Of a stretch of 6,963 nucleotides of DNA, positions 1-5,854 are shown in pieces; the first letter of the stretch is position 1, and every line of letters starts with the position of its first letter. This DNA is from an uncultured Oribacterium sp. (GTDB lineage: Bacteria > Bacillota > Clostridia > Lachnospirales > Lachnospiraceae). The translations under genes and the position numbers were made by a program. The stretch spans positions 1-6,963 of the forward strand of contig CAKQWR010000104.1 of the NCBI GenBank assembly GCA_934279105.1, written 5' to 3'. The notes below the pieces were generated by a model. It was not told where the DNA came from and did no database searches. It was given only the letters and a program-made list of their open reading frames with translations.

Positions 1-224
1 AGCACCTCGACCCCGTACTTGTCCCGGATGTTCTTCGCGATGTTCAGCGTAAACTCGGAGGTTCCGCCGCCCGCACCGTAGGTCACGGACATGAAGCTCG
101 GGTGGAGCGCCGCTACGCCCTCCGTCGCCGCCTGCACGGAATCATACTTCTCGATCTTCTTCGGCGGGAACACCTCGAAGGAAAGCGTGATCTGATCCTG
201 TTTTAAAATATCGATAATCTTCAT
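1..224 (-). CDS. metF: Methylenetetrahydrofolate reductase, N-terminal fragment
   Basis: This is the first 74 codons of a gene that continues past the left edge. The family reduces 5,10-methylene-THF to 5-methyl-THF with a flavin, in the cytoplasm, supplying methyl groups for methionine synthesis or the Wood-Ljungdahl pathway. The visible protein begins MKIIDILKQDQITLSFEVFPP and contains SFMSVTYGAGGGTSEFT. The LSFEVFPP motif carries Glu17, which aligns with the catalytic Glu28 of E. coli MetF, and SVTYGAGG is the next conserved folate/flavin-site block. The N-terminus is shorter than in E. coli. The start at 222-224 is preceded on the minus strand by GAAGGGG, an acceptable ribosome binding site. 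The fragment is clearly richer in GC than the rest of the window, with many GCG, CCG and GTG codons, as expected of a core gene. It lies in the same direction as the araC-type gene but 249 bp away, so a separate transcript is likely. Confidence 0.93.
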   Translation of the reverse strand, partial: MKIIDILKQDQITLSFEVFPPKKIEKYDSVQAATEGVAALHPSFMSVTYGAGGGTSEFTLNIAKNIRDKYGVEV

Positions 225-354
225 TTAGTAGAACCCCTTCGTGTATAGATATAATGTGAAAATATCTTACTTATTTTAATGGGGAATGAATCAAAAGTAT
301 AATACGTAAAATTTAGGCGCCGTTATAGACAGGGGTTATATAGCGAGGCGCAAT

Positions 355-384
355 AACCGCCGGAGGCAGAGGCCACCGGCGGTT
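355..384 (-). terminator. GC-rich hairpin, possible terminator of the araC-type gene
   Basis: AACCGCCGG (355-363) pairs perfectly with CCGGCGGTT (376-384) around a 12-nt loop, giving a 9-bp stem of seven G-C and two A-T pairs. It lies about 90 bp beyond the stop codon of the AraC-type gene and upstream of metF, where a terminator for the former would be expected. The flanking T-run is poor on both strands (TTATT on the minus, TTTGAA on the plus). It could therefore be a weak or factor-assisted terminator, or a structured metF leader. Confidence 0.45.
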
Positions 385-436
385 TGAATAGATATACGAT
401 ACGCATAAGTGTGGGTACTAAAAAACAGGGGAGTTT

Positions 437-448
437 ATGTCCGGACAT
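437..448. repeat. Perfect 12-bp palindrome ATGTCCGGACAT
   Basis: ATGTCC is followed directly by its reverse complement GGACAT, with no spacer. A stem without a loop folds poorly as RNA, so a site for a dimeric DNA-binding protein is more plausible than a terminator. It sits about 25 bp past the stop of the AraC-type gene. No regulator can be assigned to it. Confidence 0.4.
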
Positions 449-473
449 CAGGATATAGAGAACGGGGAGCATG

Positions 474-1289
474 CTAGTTGTTATTTGAGATGATATTTCT
501 GGCATATTTTCCCGGAGAGGTCCCGACTACTTTTTTAAACGTTTTTATGAAATTTGCGCTGTTATTAAAGCCTACATCTTCTCCGGCACGCTGAACGGAA
601 TAGCCTTTACGTAGCAGAATACTGGCTTCGCGAATGCGATAGTTTGTTACATAAGCCCCGATGCTGAAGCCGGTCATGGCCTTGAACTGACGACAGAGAT
701 AGTATTTGCTGATGAAAAACTTCTGACTTAAGTCTTCGAGGCTGAATTCATCCATGTAATGACTATGAATATAATCAAATATCGGTTTTATATTACTGTA
801 TTTCCGATCCGGCGTTGGGTCCGTGATCGGCGACTGCTGTTCGATCAGATTGCTGAGATATAAAAGCAGGTTTATAAACGCGATGTTCTGCCGGATATCG
901 TCACCGAATCCGGCCGTCCCTGGCAGGCAGTCCTGCAAAATGGTAGATAGATATTGACACTGCGTTTCATTTAACAGCATCGCGATATAATCGAGCCGCT
1001 TAAAAATGGATTCAAAATCTGTTTGGTCGGTTGAAAGCATTTTTAGAGTATCCGAAGAAAAATGAAGTACATATTTATCATAAGCTGCTGTATTCGCGAT
1101 GCACTGATGAACGACATGCTTATTTAAAATAAAAAGCATAGCATGACAAAGGGGATGTGGTTTCCCCTTTACCACATATGTTCCACCATCCGTTAAGCCG
1201 AAAAGAACCTCATATTCTTCATGAAAATGTGGCTCTGAGTGGTATTTATGGCGCACGGATTCTTTGTAAATACTGTATGTGATATTCAT
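474..1289 (-). CDS. AraC/XylS-family transcriptional regulator
   Basis: This 271-residue protein is a typical length for a two-domain AraC-family activator. The N-terminal half is cupin-like: residues 14-30 include HKYHSEPHFHEEYEV, with His21 and His23 as the H-x-H pair typical of the sugar-sensing AraC_binding fold. The C-terminal half (about 171-264) is the DNA-binding domain. Its first helix-turn-helix lies around SLEDLSQKFFISKYYLCRQF, and the second around SVQRAGEDVGFNNSANFIKT, followed by the family signature ending VVGTSPGKYAR. The ATG is preceded on the minus strand by AAAAGGAGAAG, a strong ribosome binding site, and the stop is TAG. It is divergent from the aldo/keto reductase-TRAP operon across 329 bp, and is most simply read as that operon's inducer-responsive activator. 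A direct repeat with the spacing AraC proteins use lies in that gap. The ligand is unknown; a sugar or sugar acid would fit the transporter. Confidence 0.93.
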   Translation of the reverse strand: MNITYSIYKESVRHKYHSEPHFHEEYEVLFGLTDGGTYVVKGKPHPLCHAMLFILNKHVVHQCIANTAAYDKYVLHFSSDTLKMLSTDQTDFESIFKRLDYIAMLLNETQCQYLSTILQDCLPGTAGFGDDIRQNIAFINLLLYLSNLIEQQSPITDPTPDRKYSNIKPIFDYIHSHYMDEFSLEDLSQKFFISKYYLCRQFKAMTGFSIGAYVTNYRIREASILLRKGYSVQRAGEDVGFNNSANFIKTFKKVVGTSPGKYARNIISNNN

Positions 1290-1501
1290 ATAGCTTCTCC
1301 TTTTGAATCTTCACTATAGCATGATTTCTCCTAAAAAACACCATGATACGTATTGTGCTTTACGCCCACCGGCTCGCAAAATCCAGGAGAGCGCGAGAAG
1401 TAAAAATGACCGCCCGTGTGTTGGCTGAATTCGACTATGCTGTGCGCATTGCTGAATCGCAAGGCAAAAATCAGTTTGCTTTCGTTTGTTTTGCAAGAGG
1501 G

Positions 1502-1530
1502 CAATATCGGACAAGTTAGTGTCAATATCG
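1502..1530 (+). promoter_or_regulatory. Predicted AraC-type operator: CAATATCG direct repeat, 21-bp period
   Basis: CAATATCG occurs at 1502-1509 and again at 1523-1530, exactly 21 bp apart. The similarity continues weakly (CAATATCG, four variable bases, then A-n-TT), so 11 of 16 positions agree. Established knowledge: AraC-family dimers bind two direct half-sites about 21 bp apart, as at araI1/araI2, with the promoter-proximal half touching the -35. Here the proximal half runs into the -35 position of the predicted operon promoter. The binding protein is inferred to be the divergent AraC-family regulator. Confidence 0.55.
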
Positions 1531-1535
1531 AGATA

Positions 1536-1562
1536 TTTCCAGAAAATGAAAACTGCTAAGAT
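1536..1562 (+). promoter_or_regulatory. Predicted activator-dependent promoter of the reductase-TRAP operon
   Basis: TAAGAT at 1557-1562 is preceded by TGC, forming an extended -10 (TG-n-TAAGAT). The best -35 is TTTCCA (1536-1541), matching four of six consensus bases with a short 15-bp spacer; at 17 bp the hexamer is only TATTTC. A good -10 with a poor -35 is typical of promoters that need an activator bound beside the -35, which is where the CAATATCG repeat ends. A start near 1569 would give a leader of about 50 nt before the reductase ATG. Confidence 0.5.
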
Positions 1563-1618
1563 GTGTCTATCAAAACAAATCCGGATTACATCATAGAATT
1601 GCAAAGGAGAACATAAGA

Positions 1619-2641
1619 ATGAGAAGAATGAAGGTTGGAAATACCGGTGTAGAAACATCCGTCATCTCGATGGGCACACTTTCCATCGGTGGTGACGGTG
1701 TCTGGGGAGCAAATGATGATTCTGTTTCGATCAGAACTATTCATCGTGCCATGGAATTAGGCATCGACTGGTTTGACAGCTCGAATTTCTATGGTTTCGG
1801 TCATGCGGAAACGGTTTTAGGAAAAGCTCTTGAAGGCCGTAGAGATAAGTGCTTTATTTCCACGAAGTGCGGACTGGAGTGGGATACCGGTGAAGGTTCA
1901 CCGTTCTTTACAAGAGATGGACATGAAGTGTCGAGAAACCTTTCGCCTCAGGCCATCCGGAGAAGCCTCGAAGGATCGCTCAAGCGTTTGAAGACGGATT
2001 ACATCGATCTTTATATCACACACTGGCAGTCCGTACCGCCTGCATTTACACCGATTGAAGAGACGATGACGACGCTGATGGAGTTAAAGAAAGAAGGAAA
2101 AATCAGAGCGATCGGTGCATCAAATGTTACGGTTGAAGACATTCAGGAGTATTTAAAGTATGGCCAGCTGGATCTGGTTCAGGAGCGTTACAGCATGCTG
2201 GACCCGACGAGCTTTGATCGCCTGAATGAACTGTGTCTTAAGGAAGGCATTACGTATCAGGCATACTCCGTACTGGAGAGAGGCTTGCTGGCAGGCACCT
2301 ATACGATGGATACGAAGGTGACAAAGGGCGATGCCAGAAACGAGTGGTGCGTATGGTATCAGCCGAAGAGACGTAAGAGAATCATCGATCTGATCGATTC
2401 GTGGAAGCCGCTGTGCGAAAAGTACAATACCACACAGGCGGGACTGACGATCGCATGGACCCTGCAGCAGGCACCGAATATCAATGTCGACGCCGGATCA
2501 AGACGAGTAGAAGCGGTCGAGCAGAATGCGCGTGGTGGCGAATTTCTGATTGAAGAGAGTGATTTAAAGAATATGAATGTAGCCATTCAGAAAATTCTGG
2601 ATGAAGAAGGTGTTGTCGGCGGTAACCCGGCCGGAAAGTAA
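1619..2641 (+). CDS. Aldo/keto reductase
   Basis: This cytoplasmic NAD(P)H-dependent oxidoreductase has 340 residues, normal for the family. It is a (beta/alpha)8 barrel that interconverts aldehydes or ketones and alcohols. The full catalytic tetrad is visible: Asp53 and Tyr58 in DWFDSSNFYGFGHAE, Lys83 in FISTKCG, and His135 in DLYITHWQ. GKIRAIGASN (about 160-169) is the conserved mid-barrel strand, and AGSRRVEAVEQNARG near the C-terminus is the cofactor-phosphate loop region. The ATG at 1619 follows AAGGAGAAC at a good distance. It is the first gene of the operon, 35 bp before the TRAP binding protein, with no terminator between. The architecture is closest to IolS/YhdN-type reductases, but the substrate is not readable from sequence. 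The link to a carboxylate transporter suggests a sugar acid, keto acid or their aldehyde as substrate, which is inference. Confidence 0.93.
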   Translation: MRRMKVGNTGVETSVISMGTLSIGGDGVWGANDDSVSIRTIHRAMELGIDWFDSSNFYGFGHAETVLGKALEGRRDKCFISTKCGLEWDTGEGSPFFTRDGHEVSRNLSPQAIRRSLEGSLKRLKTDYIDLYITHWQSVPPAFTPIEETMTTLMELKKEGKIRAIGASNVTVEDIQEYLKYGQLDLVQERYSMLDPTSFDRLNELCLKEGITYQAYSVLERGLLAGTYTMDTKVTKGDARNEWCVWYQPKRRKRIIDLIDSWKPLCEKYNTTQAGLTIAWTLQQAPNINVDAGSRRVEAVEQNARGGEFLIEESDLKNMNVAIQKILDEEGVVGGNPAGK

Positions 2642-2676
2642 TAAAACTTTTGGATTGACTTAGGAGGAAAAGAAAG

Positions 2677-3756
2677 ATGAAAAAAATGAGACGACTTATG
2701 GCAGCGATGGTAACAGCTTCGATCTGTATGACTGCGATGACAGCATGTGGCAGTAGTGAGAAGCCGAAAGCAGAAACGACTGCAGCGGCGAAGGCGGATG
2801 CTGCAAAATCAGATGATACGAAAGCAGCTAATGCACAGGATGGAAGCATCGAACTGAAGTTAGGATTTGCAGAGTCGGAGAACAGTGTGCATATCAAGGG
2901 CTATAAGTATATGTGCGATAAGATTACGGAAGCAACCGACGGAAAGGTGACATTTAAGCTGTATCCGAGCAATTCTCTCGGAAACGAGCGTGATCTCTAT
3001 GAGGGATGTCAGTTAGGAACGGTTGACAGCTGCATCATCACGAATGCCGTTTTAACGAACTTCATCCCGGAGGCAGCGGTATTAGACCAGCCTTTCTTAT
3101 TCGATGATTATGATCAGGCGTGGAACTTCATCGATGGTGAGTTCGGAGATTACTTAAAGGACAAGGCAGCGACAGGTGGAGTTAAAATCGCCGGCTTTAT
3201 GGATTCGGGATTCCGTTGTCTGTTCACAAAGAAGAACGTGAATTCCATCGACGACTTAAAGGGACTGAAGATCCGTACCATGGAAAATGAATACCATATG
3301 GCCGCATACAATTCGCTTGGATGTATCGCGACACCGATGGCATCCGGAGATGTATTTACTGCGCTTCAGCAGGGAACGATCGATGGTGCTGAGAACACGA
3401 TTCCTACGATCGTTGCGAGCAAGTTTAATGAGGTATGTAAATATATCTGCAATCAGCCGGTGATCTTCGCATATCAGATGCTCGTATTTTCGGATAAGAC
3501 ATGGGATAAGATCCCTGCTGAATATCATGATGCTGTGATGGCAGCGGTAGCAGAGGGCTGTCAGTATCAGAGAGAGATTCTCAGAGATTCAGTGGAAGAT
3601 TTTAGAACACAGCTTTCAGGCGAAGGCGTTACATTCTTCGATCTCGACTTAGATGAGCTTAAGAACAGAACGCGTGAAGCGATGAAGCAGTTTGACTTTA
3701 GCGCAGAGGCTCTTCAGGTAATGAATGATGAGCTTAGTAAAACGAACCAGGAGTAA
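2677..3756 (+). CDS. dctP: TRAP transporter solute-binding lipoprotein, DctP family
   Basis: This 359-residue protein is the extracytoplasmic substrate-capturing component of a tripartite ATP-independent periplasmic transporter. A basic start (MKKMRR), a hydrophobic stretch and the lipobox MTAC with Cys24 mark it as a lipoprotein anchored to the outer face of the membrane, as in Gram-positives. An Ala/Lys/Asp-rich linker (about 28-55) precedes the mature domain, which starts near SIELKLGFAESENSVHIKGY. Family landmarks are FKLYPSNSLGNERDLYEGCQLGT without the usual Gln, DQPFLFDDYDQAW, and LKGLKIRTMEN. In the last of these, Arg200 is the expected carboxylate-pairing arginine. TALQQGTIDGAENT follows, with Asn240 in the pocket region. 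The start follows AGGAGG with a 9-nt spacer. It overlaps the next gene by one or a few bases, so translation is probably coupled. The presence of Arg200 argues for a carboxylate ligand; which one is unknown. Confidence 0.95.
   Translation: MKKMRRLMAAMVTASICMTAMTACGSSEKPKAETTAAAKADAAKSDDTKAANAQDGSIELKLGFAESENSVHIKGYKYMCDKITEATDGKVTFKLYPSNSLGNERDLYEGCQLGTVDSCIITNAVLTNFIPEAAVLDQPFLFDDYDQAWNFIDGEFGDYLKDKAATGGVKIAGFMDSGFRCLFTKKNVNSIDDLKGLKIRTMENEYHMAAYNSLGCIATPMASGDVFTALQQGTIDGAENTIPTIVASKFNEVCKYICNQPVIFAYQMLVFSDKTWDKIPAEYHDAVMAAVAEGCQYQREILRDSVEDFRTQLSGEGVTFFDLDLDELKNRTREAMKQFDFSAEALQVMNDELSKTNQE
3749..3753 (+). promoter_or_regulatory. Ribosome binding site that decides the dctQ start
   Basis: AGGAG lies inside the last codons of dctP. 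It is only 2 nt from the ATG at 3756, which overlaps the dctP stop as TAATG, but 8 nt from the next in-frame ATG at 3762. Normal spacing is 5-9 nt, so 3762 is the better start. Confidence 0.55.
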
Positions 3757-3761
3757 TGTTT

Positions 3762-4268
3762 ATGGATAAGCTTCAAAAACTATTCAAAAAAGCCAGCAAA
3801 ATAGAAGAGGCGATCGTGGTTCTGGTTTTTATTCTCATGGTGCTGGCTTCCTTTACCCAGGTTGTCAATAGAAACCTTCTTCATCTGCCGATCGGATGGC
3901 CGGAAGAGGTTGCACGATACTGTCAGGTATATCTGGCGTTACTGGCTACAGAGCTGGGATTACGGGATGGCTCTCAAATGTCGTTAACGATGGTTGTTGA
4001 CAAGTTTAAAGGGAAAACCAAACAGACGATAGAAATCGTGGCTAAGTTCATCGTTACTGTATTTTCGATCCTTATTTTTGTACAGTCTATCAGCATTATC
4101 AAAGGTCTGATTGCATCCGGTCAGCGTTCACCGGCATTAAAAGTACCGATGTTTGTACCATATTTAGCGATTCCGATAAGCTTCGGAATCACAGCTCTGG
4201 TAGAAAGCGGGATCCTTATTCAGATGATTTCCGCATTGACCCGAAAAGGAAAGGAGGTTGAGGACTAA
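3762..4268 (+). CDS. dctQ: TRAP transporter small permease subunit, DctQ family
   Basis: This is the small membrane subunit that sits beside DctM and takes part in docking the binding protein. It has 168 residues from ATG 3762, or 170 from ATG 3756, normal for the family. Four membrane segments are visible: around EEAIVVLVFILMVLASFTQV, ARYCQVYLALLATELGL, IVAKFIVTVFSILIFVQSIS, and VPYLAIPISFGITALVESG. The family signature is NRNLLHLPIGWPEEVARY followed by GLRDGSQMSL, an amphipathic link between TM1 and TM2. Spacing from AGGAG favours 3762 as start. The stop TAA shares its last base with the ATG of dctM (TAATG), so the two permease subunits are almost certainly coupled in translation. Confidence 0.93.
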   Translation: MDKLQKLFKKASKIEEAIVVLVFILMVLASFTQVVNRNLLHLPIGWPEEVARYCQVYLALLATELGLRDGSQMSLTMVVDKFKGKTKQTIEIVAKFIVTVFSILIFVQSISIIKGLIASGQRSPALKVPMFVPYLAIPISFGITALVESGILIQMISALTRKGKEVED

Positions 4269-5548
4269 TGGCACAAGTTGCATTTATCATGTTTTTCTCA
4301 CTCATTCTCTTCCTGATCATAGGCGTACCAATCTCTGTATCCGTAGGCGCGTCCGCAGTGACAACCATACTGTGCTGCTATCCGGATCTGCCGGTGATGG
4401 TCATCGCACAGCGATTATTTACTTCCATGGACAATGTCTCCATCATGGCGATTCCGTTCTTTGTTCTGGCTGGAAATCTCATGACCAATGGTGGTATCTC
4501 CAAAATGATCGTTGAGTTTGTCAACTGCTTCATGGGTAATGTACGAGGTGGATTAGGATATACAGCCATCGTTGCATGTGCATTCTTTGCAGCATTATCA
4601 GGATCTGCACCGGCCACGGTTCTGGCGATCGGTTCCATGCTTTATCCTGAAATGGCGAAAATCGGTTACCCGAAAGCACGCTGCGCAGGTCTGCTGGCGG
4701 TATCCGGAGGATTAGGACCGGTCATCCCACCGAGCATCATCATGGTTGTATACTGTACCATTACAGGTGCATCGGTTACCGACATGTTTTCTGTCGGAAT
4801 CATCGTAGGTATCCTGATCGCGATTGTCCTCTGCACAGAAGTGTATGTCCTGTGCCGTAAAGAAGCATGGCCACAGATCAGTGTGAAGTGGACGGCGGCC
4901 CAGATCGTGGAAAAATTTATGAAGGCATTTCCGGCACTGTTAATGCCAGTTCTGATTCTGGGATCGATCTATAGTGGATTGATGACTGCGACCGAGTCAT
5001 CCGCTACGGCAGTTGTGTATGCATTTATCATCGGCGTATTCGTGTACAAGCAGATTAAAATCAGAGATCTTCCGTCGATCATTCTGAGCTCGGCGAAGAG
5101 CGCAGGCATGATTCTGTTCATTATAGCGACAGCATCCAGCTTCTCATGGCTCTTTACGTATGCGGATATTTCAGAAGCGATGGTATCCGGTATCGTCGCA
5201 CTGAATATGAGCAAGAAGTTATTCTGCGTACTGATCGCGATCGTTCTTCTGTTCTTCGGAACCTTCCTGGAAGGAACCGCCATCTGTGTACTGCTCGTGC
5301 CGGTACTCTGGCCGGTAGCGATGACCATGGGGCTGACGGCAGTTCAGTTCGGACTGATCGTCTGCCTAGCCGGCGTCATCGGAGCGATGACACCACCGGT
5401 TGCAGTAAATATCTTTGCGGCATGTTCGATATCCAAACTGTCCATCGCCGAGGTGACGAAAGGCGAAATGCCATTCTTCTTAGGCTTCGTAGGAGTACTG
5501 ATGCTGATTGCCCTTTTCCCTGAGGTATTCACTCTTATCCTTGCTTAA
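4268..5548 (+). CDS. dctM: TRAP transporter large permease subunit, DctM family
   Basis: This 426-residue polytopic membrane protein is the transport channel of the TRAP system, usually coupling uptake to an Na+ gradient in an elevator-type mechanism. Its length is standard. It is hydrophobic throughout, with about 11-12 membrane segments. Conserved DctM blocks are visible: AIPFFVLAGNLMTNGGI (about 61-77), ALSGSAPATVLAIGSMLYPEM (about 109-129), and SGGLGPVIPPSIIMVVY (146-162). In the C-terminal repeat, LLFFGTFLEGTAICVLLVPV and GAMTPPVAVNIFAA mirror the N-terminal half. The inverted-repeat topology is therefore intact, with no frameshift. AAGGAGG at 4251-4257 sits 10 nt before the ATG, which overlaps the dctQ stop by one base. 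It is the last gene of the operon, with a strong hairpin 26 bp after its stop. Confidence 0.96.
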   Translation: MAQVAFIMFFSLILFLIIGVPISVSVGASAVTTILCCYPDLPVMVIAQRLFTSMDNVSIMAIPFFVLAGNLMTNGGISKMIVEFVNCFMGNVRGGLGYTAIVACAFFAALSGSAPATVLAIGSMLYPEMAKIGYPKARCAGLLAVSGGLGPVIPPSIIMVVYCTITGASVTDMFSVGIIVGILIAIVLCTEVYVLCRKEAWPQISVKWTAAQIVEKFMKAFPALLMPVLILGSIYSGLMTATESSATAVVYAFIIGVFVYKQIKIRDLPSIILSSAKSAGMILFIIATASSFSWLFTYADISEAMVSGIVALNMSKKLFCVLIAIVLLFFGTFLEGTAICVLLVPVLWPVAMTMGLTAVQFGLIVCLAGVIGAMTPPVAVNIFAACSISKLSIAEVTKGEMPFFLGFVGVLMLIALFPEVFTLILA

Positions 5549-5574
5549 ACAGATTTTCGGATTTATCTAAGACA

Positions 5575-5628
5575 AAAACATCCCCTGTTTTGAAGCGGAA
5601 TAGTTCGCTTTGAAACAGGGGATGTTTT
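5575..5628 (+). terminator. Long hairpin terminator of the reductase-TRAP operon
   Basis: AAAACATCCCCTGTTT (5575-5590) pairs perfectly with AAACAGGGGATGTTTT (5613-5628). Two wobble pairs (T5591-G5612 and G5592-T5611) and five more pairs (AAGCG with CGCTT) follow, closing on an 8-nt loop GAATAGTT (5598-5605). That is about 23 pairs with an A-tract on one arm and a T-tract on the other, so it can stop transcription from either side. It lies just after dctM, and no gene points in from the right, so its main task is ending the TRAP transcript. The T-run (TTTTAG) is short. Confidence 0.85.
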
Positions 5629-5854
5629 AGTGATGATATCCGGAGACACACTTGTGAGTATAAAGCTACATCGGGGCAGGACTATAGTGATGTCGTTACA
5701 TGGCTTTGAGCGGCAAAAATAGAATATGAAATGTTTAATTCAGCGATTTGCGGGAAATATGCAAAAATGCAAAATAAAAGCTGGATATTATCGGCTTTGC
5801 TGGTATGATAGAGGAGAAAGAGTGACATGGGCAAGAACAAGGGGTAAATGTGGC
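5629..5854 (+). other. Degraded region between the operon terminator and the RloA remnant
   Basis: Here the 5' part of the ATPase gene would be expected, but none of the three plus-strand frames shows a Walker A or the usual RloA N-terminus. All frames are broken by stops, except for the stretch from 5726 that is open into the ATPase. GAGGAG (5811-5816) followed by ATG at 5827 looks like a start of translation, but it encodes only MGKNKG before TAA. It overlaps the end of another short frame (TGA at 5823-5825). The segment resembles a deletion or insertion scar; its source is not recognisable. Confidence 0.4.

Larger units (their letters stand above)
225..473. other. Non-coding gap between the araC-type gene and metF
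   Basis: This 249-bp gap holds the 3' flank of the AraC-type gene and the 5' region of metF, both on the minus strand. It contains a GC-rich hairpin (355-384), a 12-bp palindrome (437-448) and an AT-rich metF-proximal third (241-315) where a promoter would be expected. I could not find a -35/-10 pair with good spacing: TTGATT and TAAGAT on the minus strand are 19 bp apart. I see no SAM riboswitch or T-box core. No open reading frame here has a ribosome binding site or a recognisable product. Confidence 0.6.
1290..1618. other. Divergent control region between araC-type gene and reductase-TRAP operon
   Basis: This 329-bp gap separates two divergent start codons. The operon-proximal third holds the 21-bp-period direct repeat (1502-1530) and the predicted promoter (1536-1562), leaving a leader of about 50 bp to the reductase start. 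The regulator-proximal side has TATAGT on the minus strand (plus 1313-1318), a possible -10 for the AraC-type gene, but without a good -35. The middle (1345-1500) has loosely repeated TTTGC/GCAAA motifs and no credible gene. An open frame reads through the gap on the minus strand, but it starts inside the reductase gene and shows no recognisable family. Confidence 0.6.

Noticed and set aside
225..473. SAM riboswitch or T-box leader for metF
   Set aside because: A methionine-related riboswitch would be plausible for metF, but I could find neither the conserved SAM-I core nor a T-box sequence on the minus strand.
1455..1494. Possible catabolite-repression (cre) site in the control region
   Set aside because: The best match on the minus strand keeps the CG centre and right half but lacks the TG of the left half, and the plus-strand candidate misses key A positions.
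1314..1658. 114-codon open frame on the minus strand across the divergent control region
   Set aside because: It starts inside the reductase coding sequence, overlaps the predicted promoter and operator, lacks a clear ribosome binding site, and its translation (Cys-, Phe- and Trp-rich) resembles no family I know.
4258..4515. 85-codon plus-strand frame overlapping the start of dctM
   Set aside because: It is out of frame with an unmistakable DctM protein, and its His/Arg/Cys-rich translation is typical of a shadow frame.
5146..5523. 125-codon plus-strand frame within dctM
   Set aside because: It is an Arg/Asp-rich shadow of the conserved DctM C-terminal half, with no independent ribosome binding site.
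5575..5628. Hairpin as the end of an insertion sequence or a MITE
   Set aside because: It is a single compact stem-loop right after dctM with no target-site duplication that I can see and no transposase in the window, so a terminator explains it better.
5632..5721. 29-codon frame starting at ATG 5632
   Set aside because: There is no ribosome binding site, it begins right at the terminator, and the translation has no recognisable feature.
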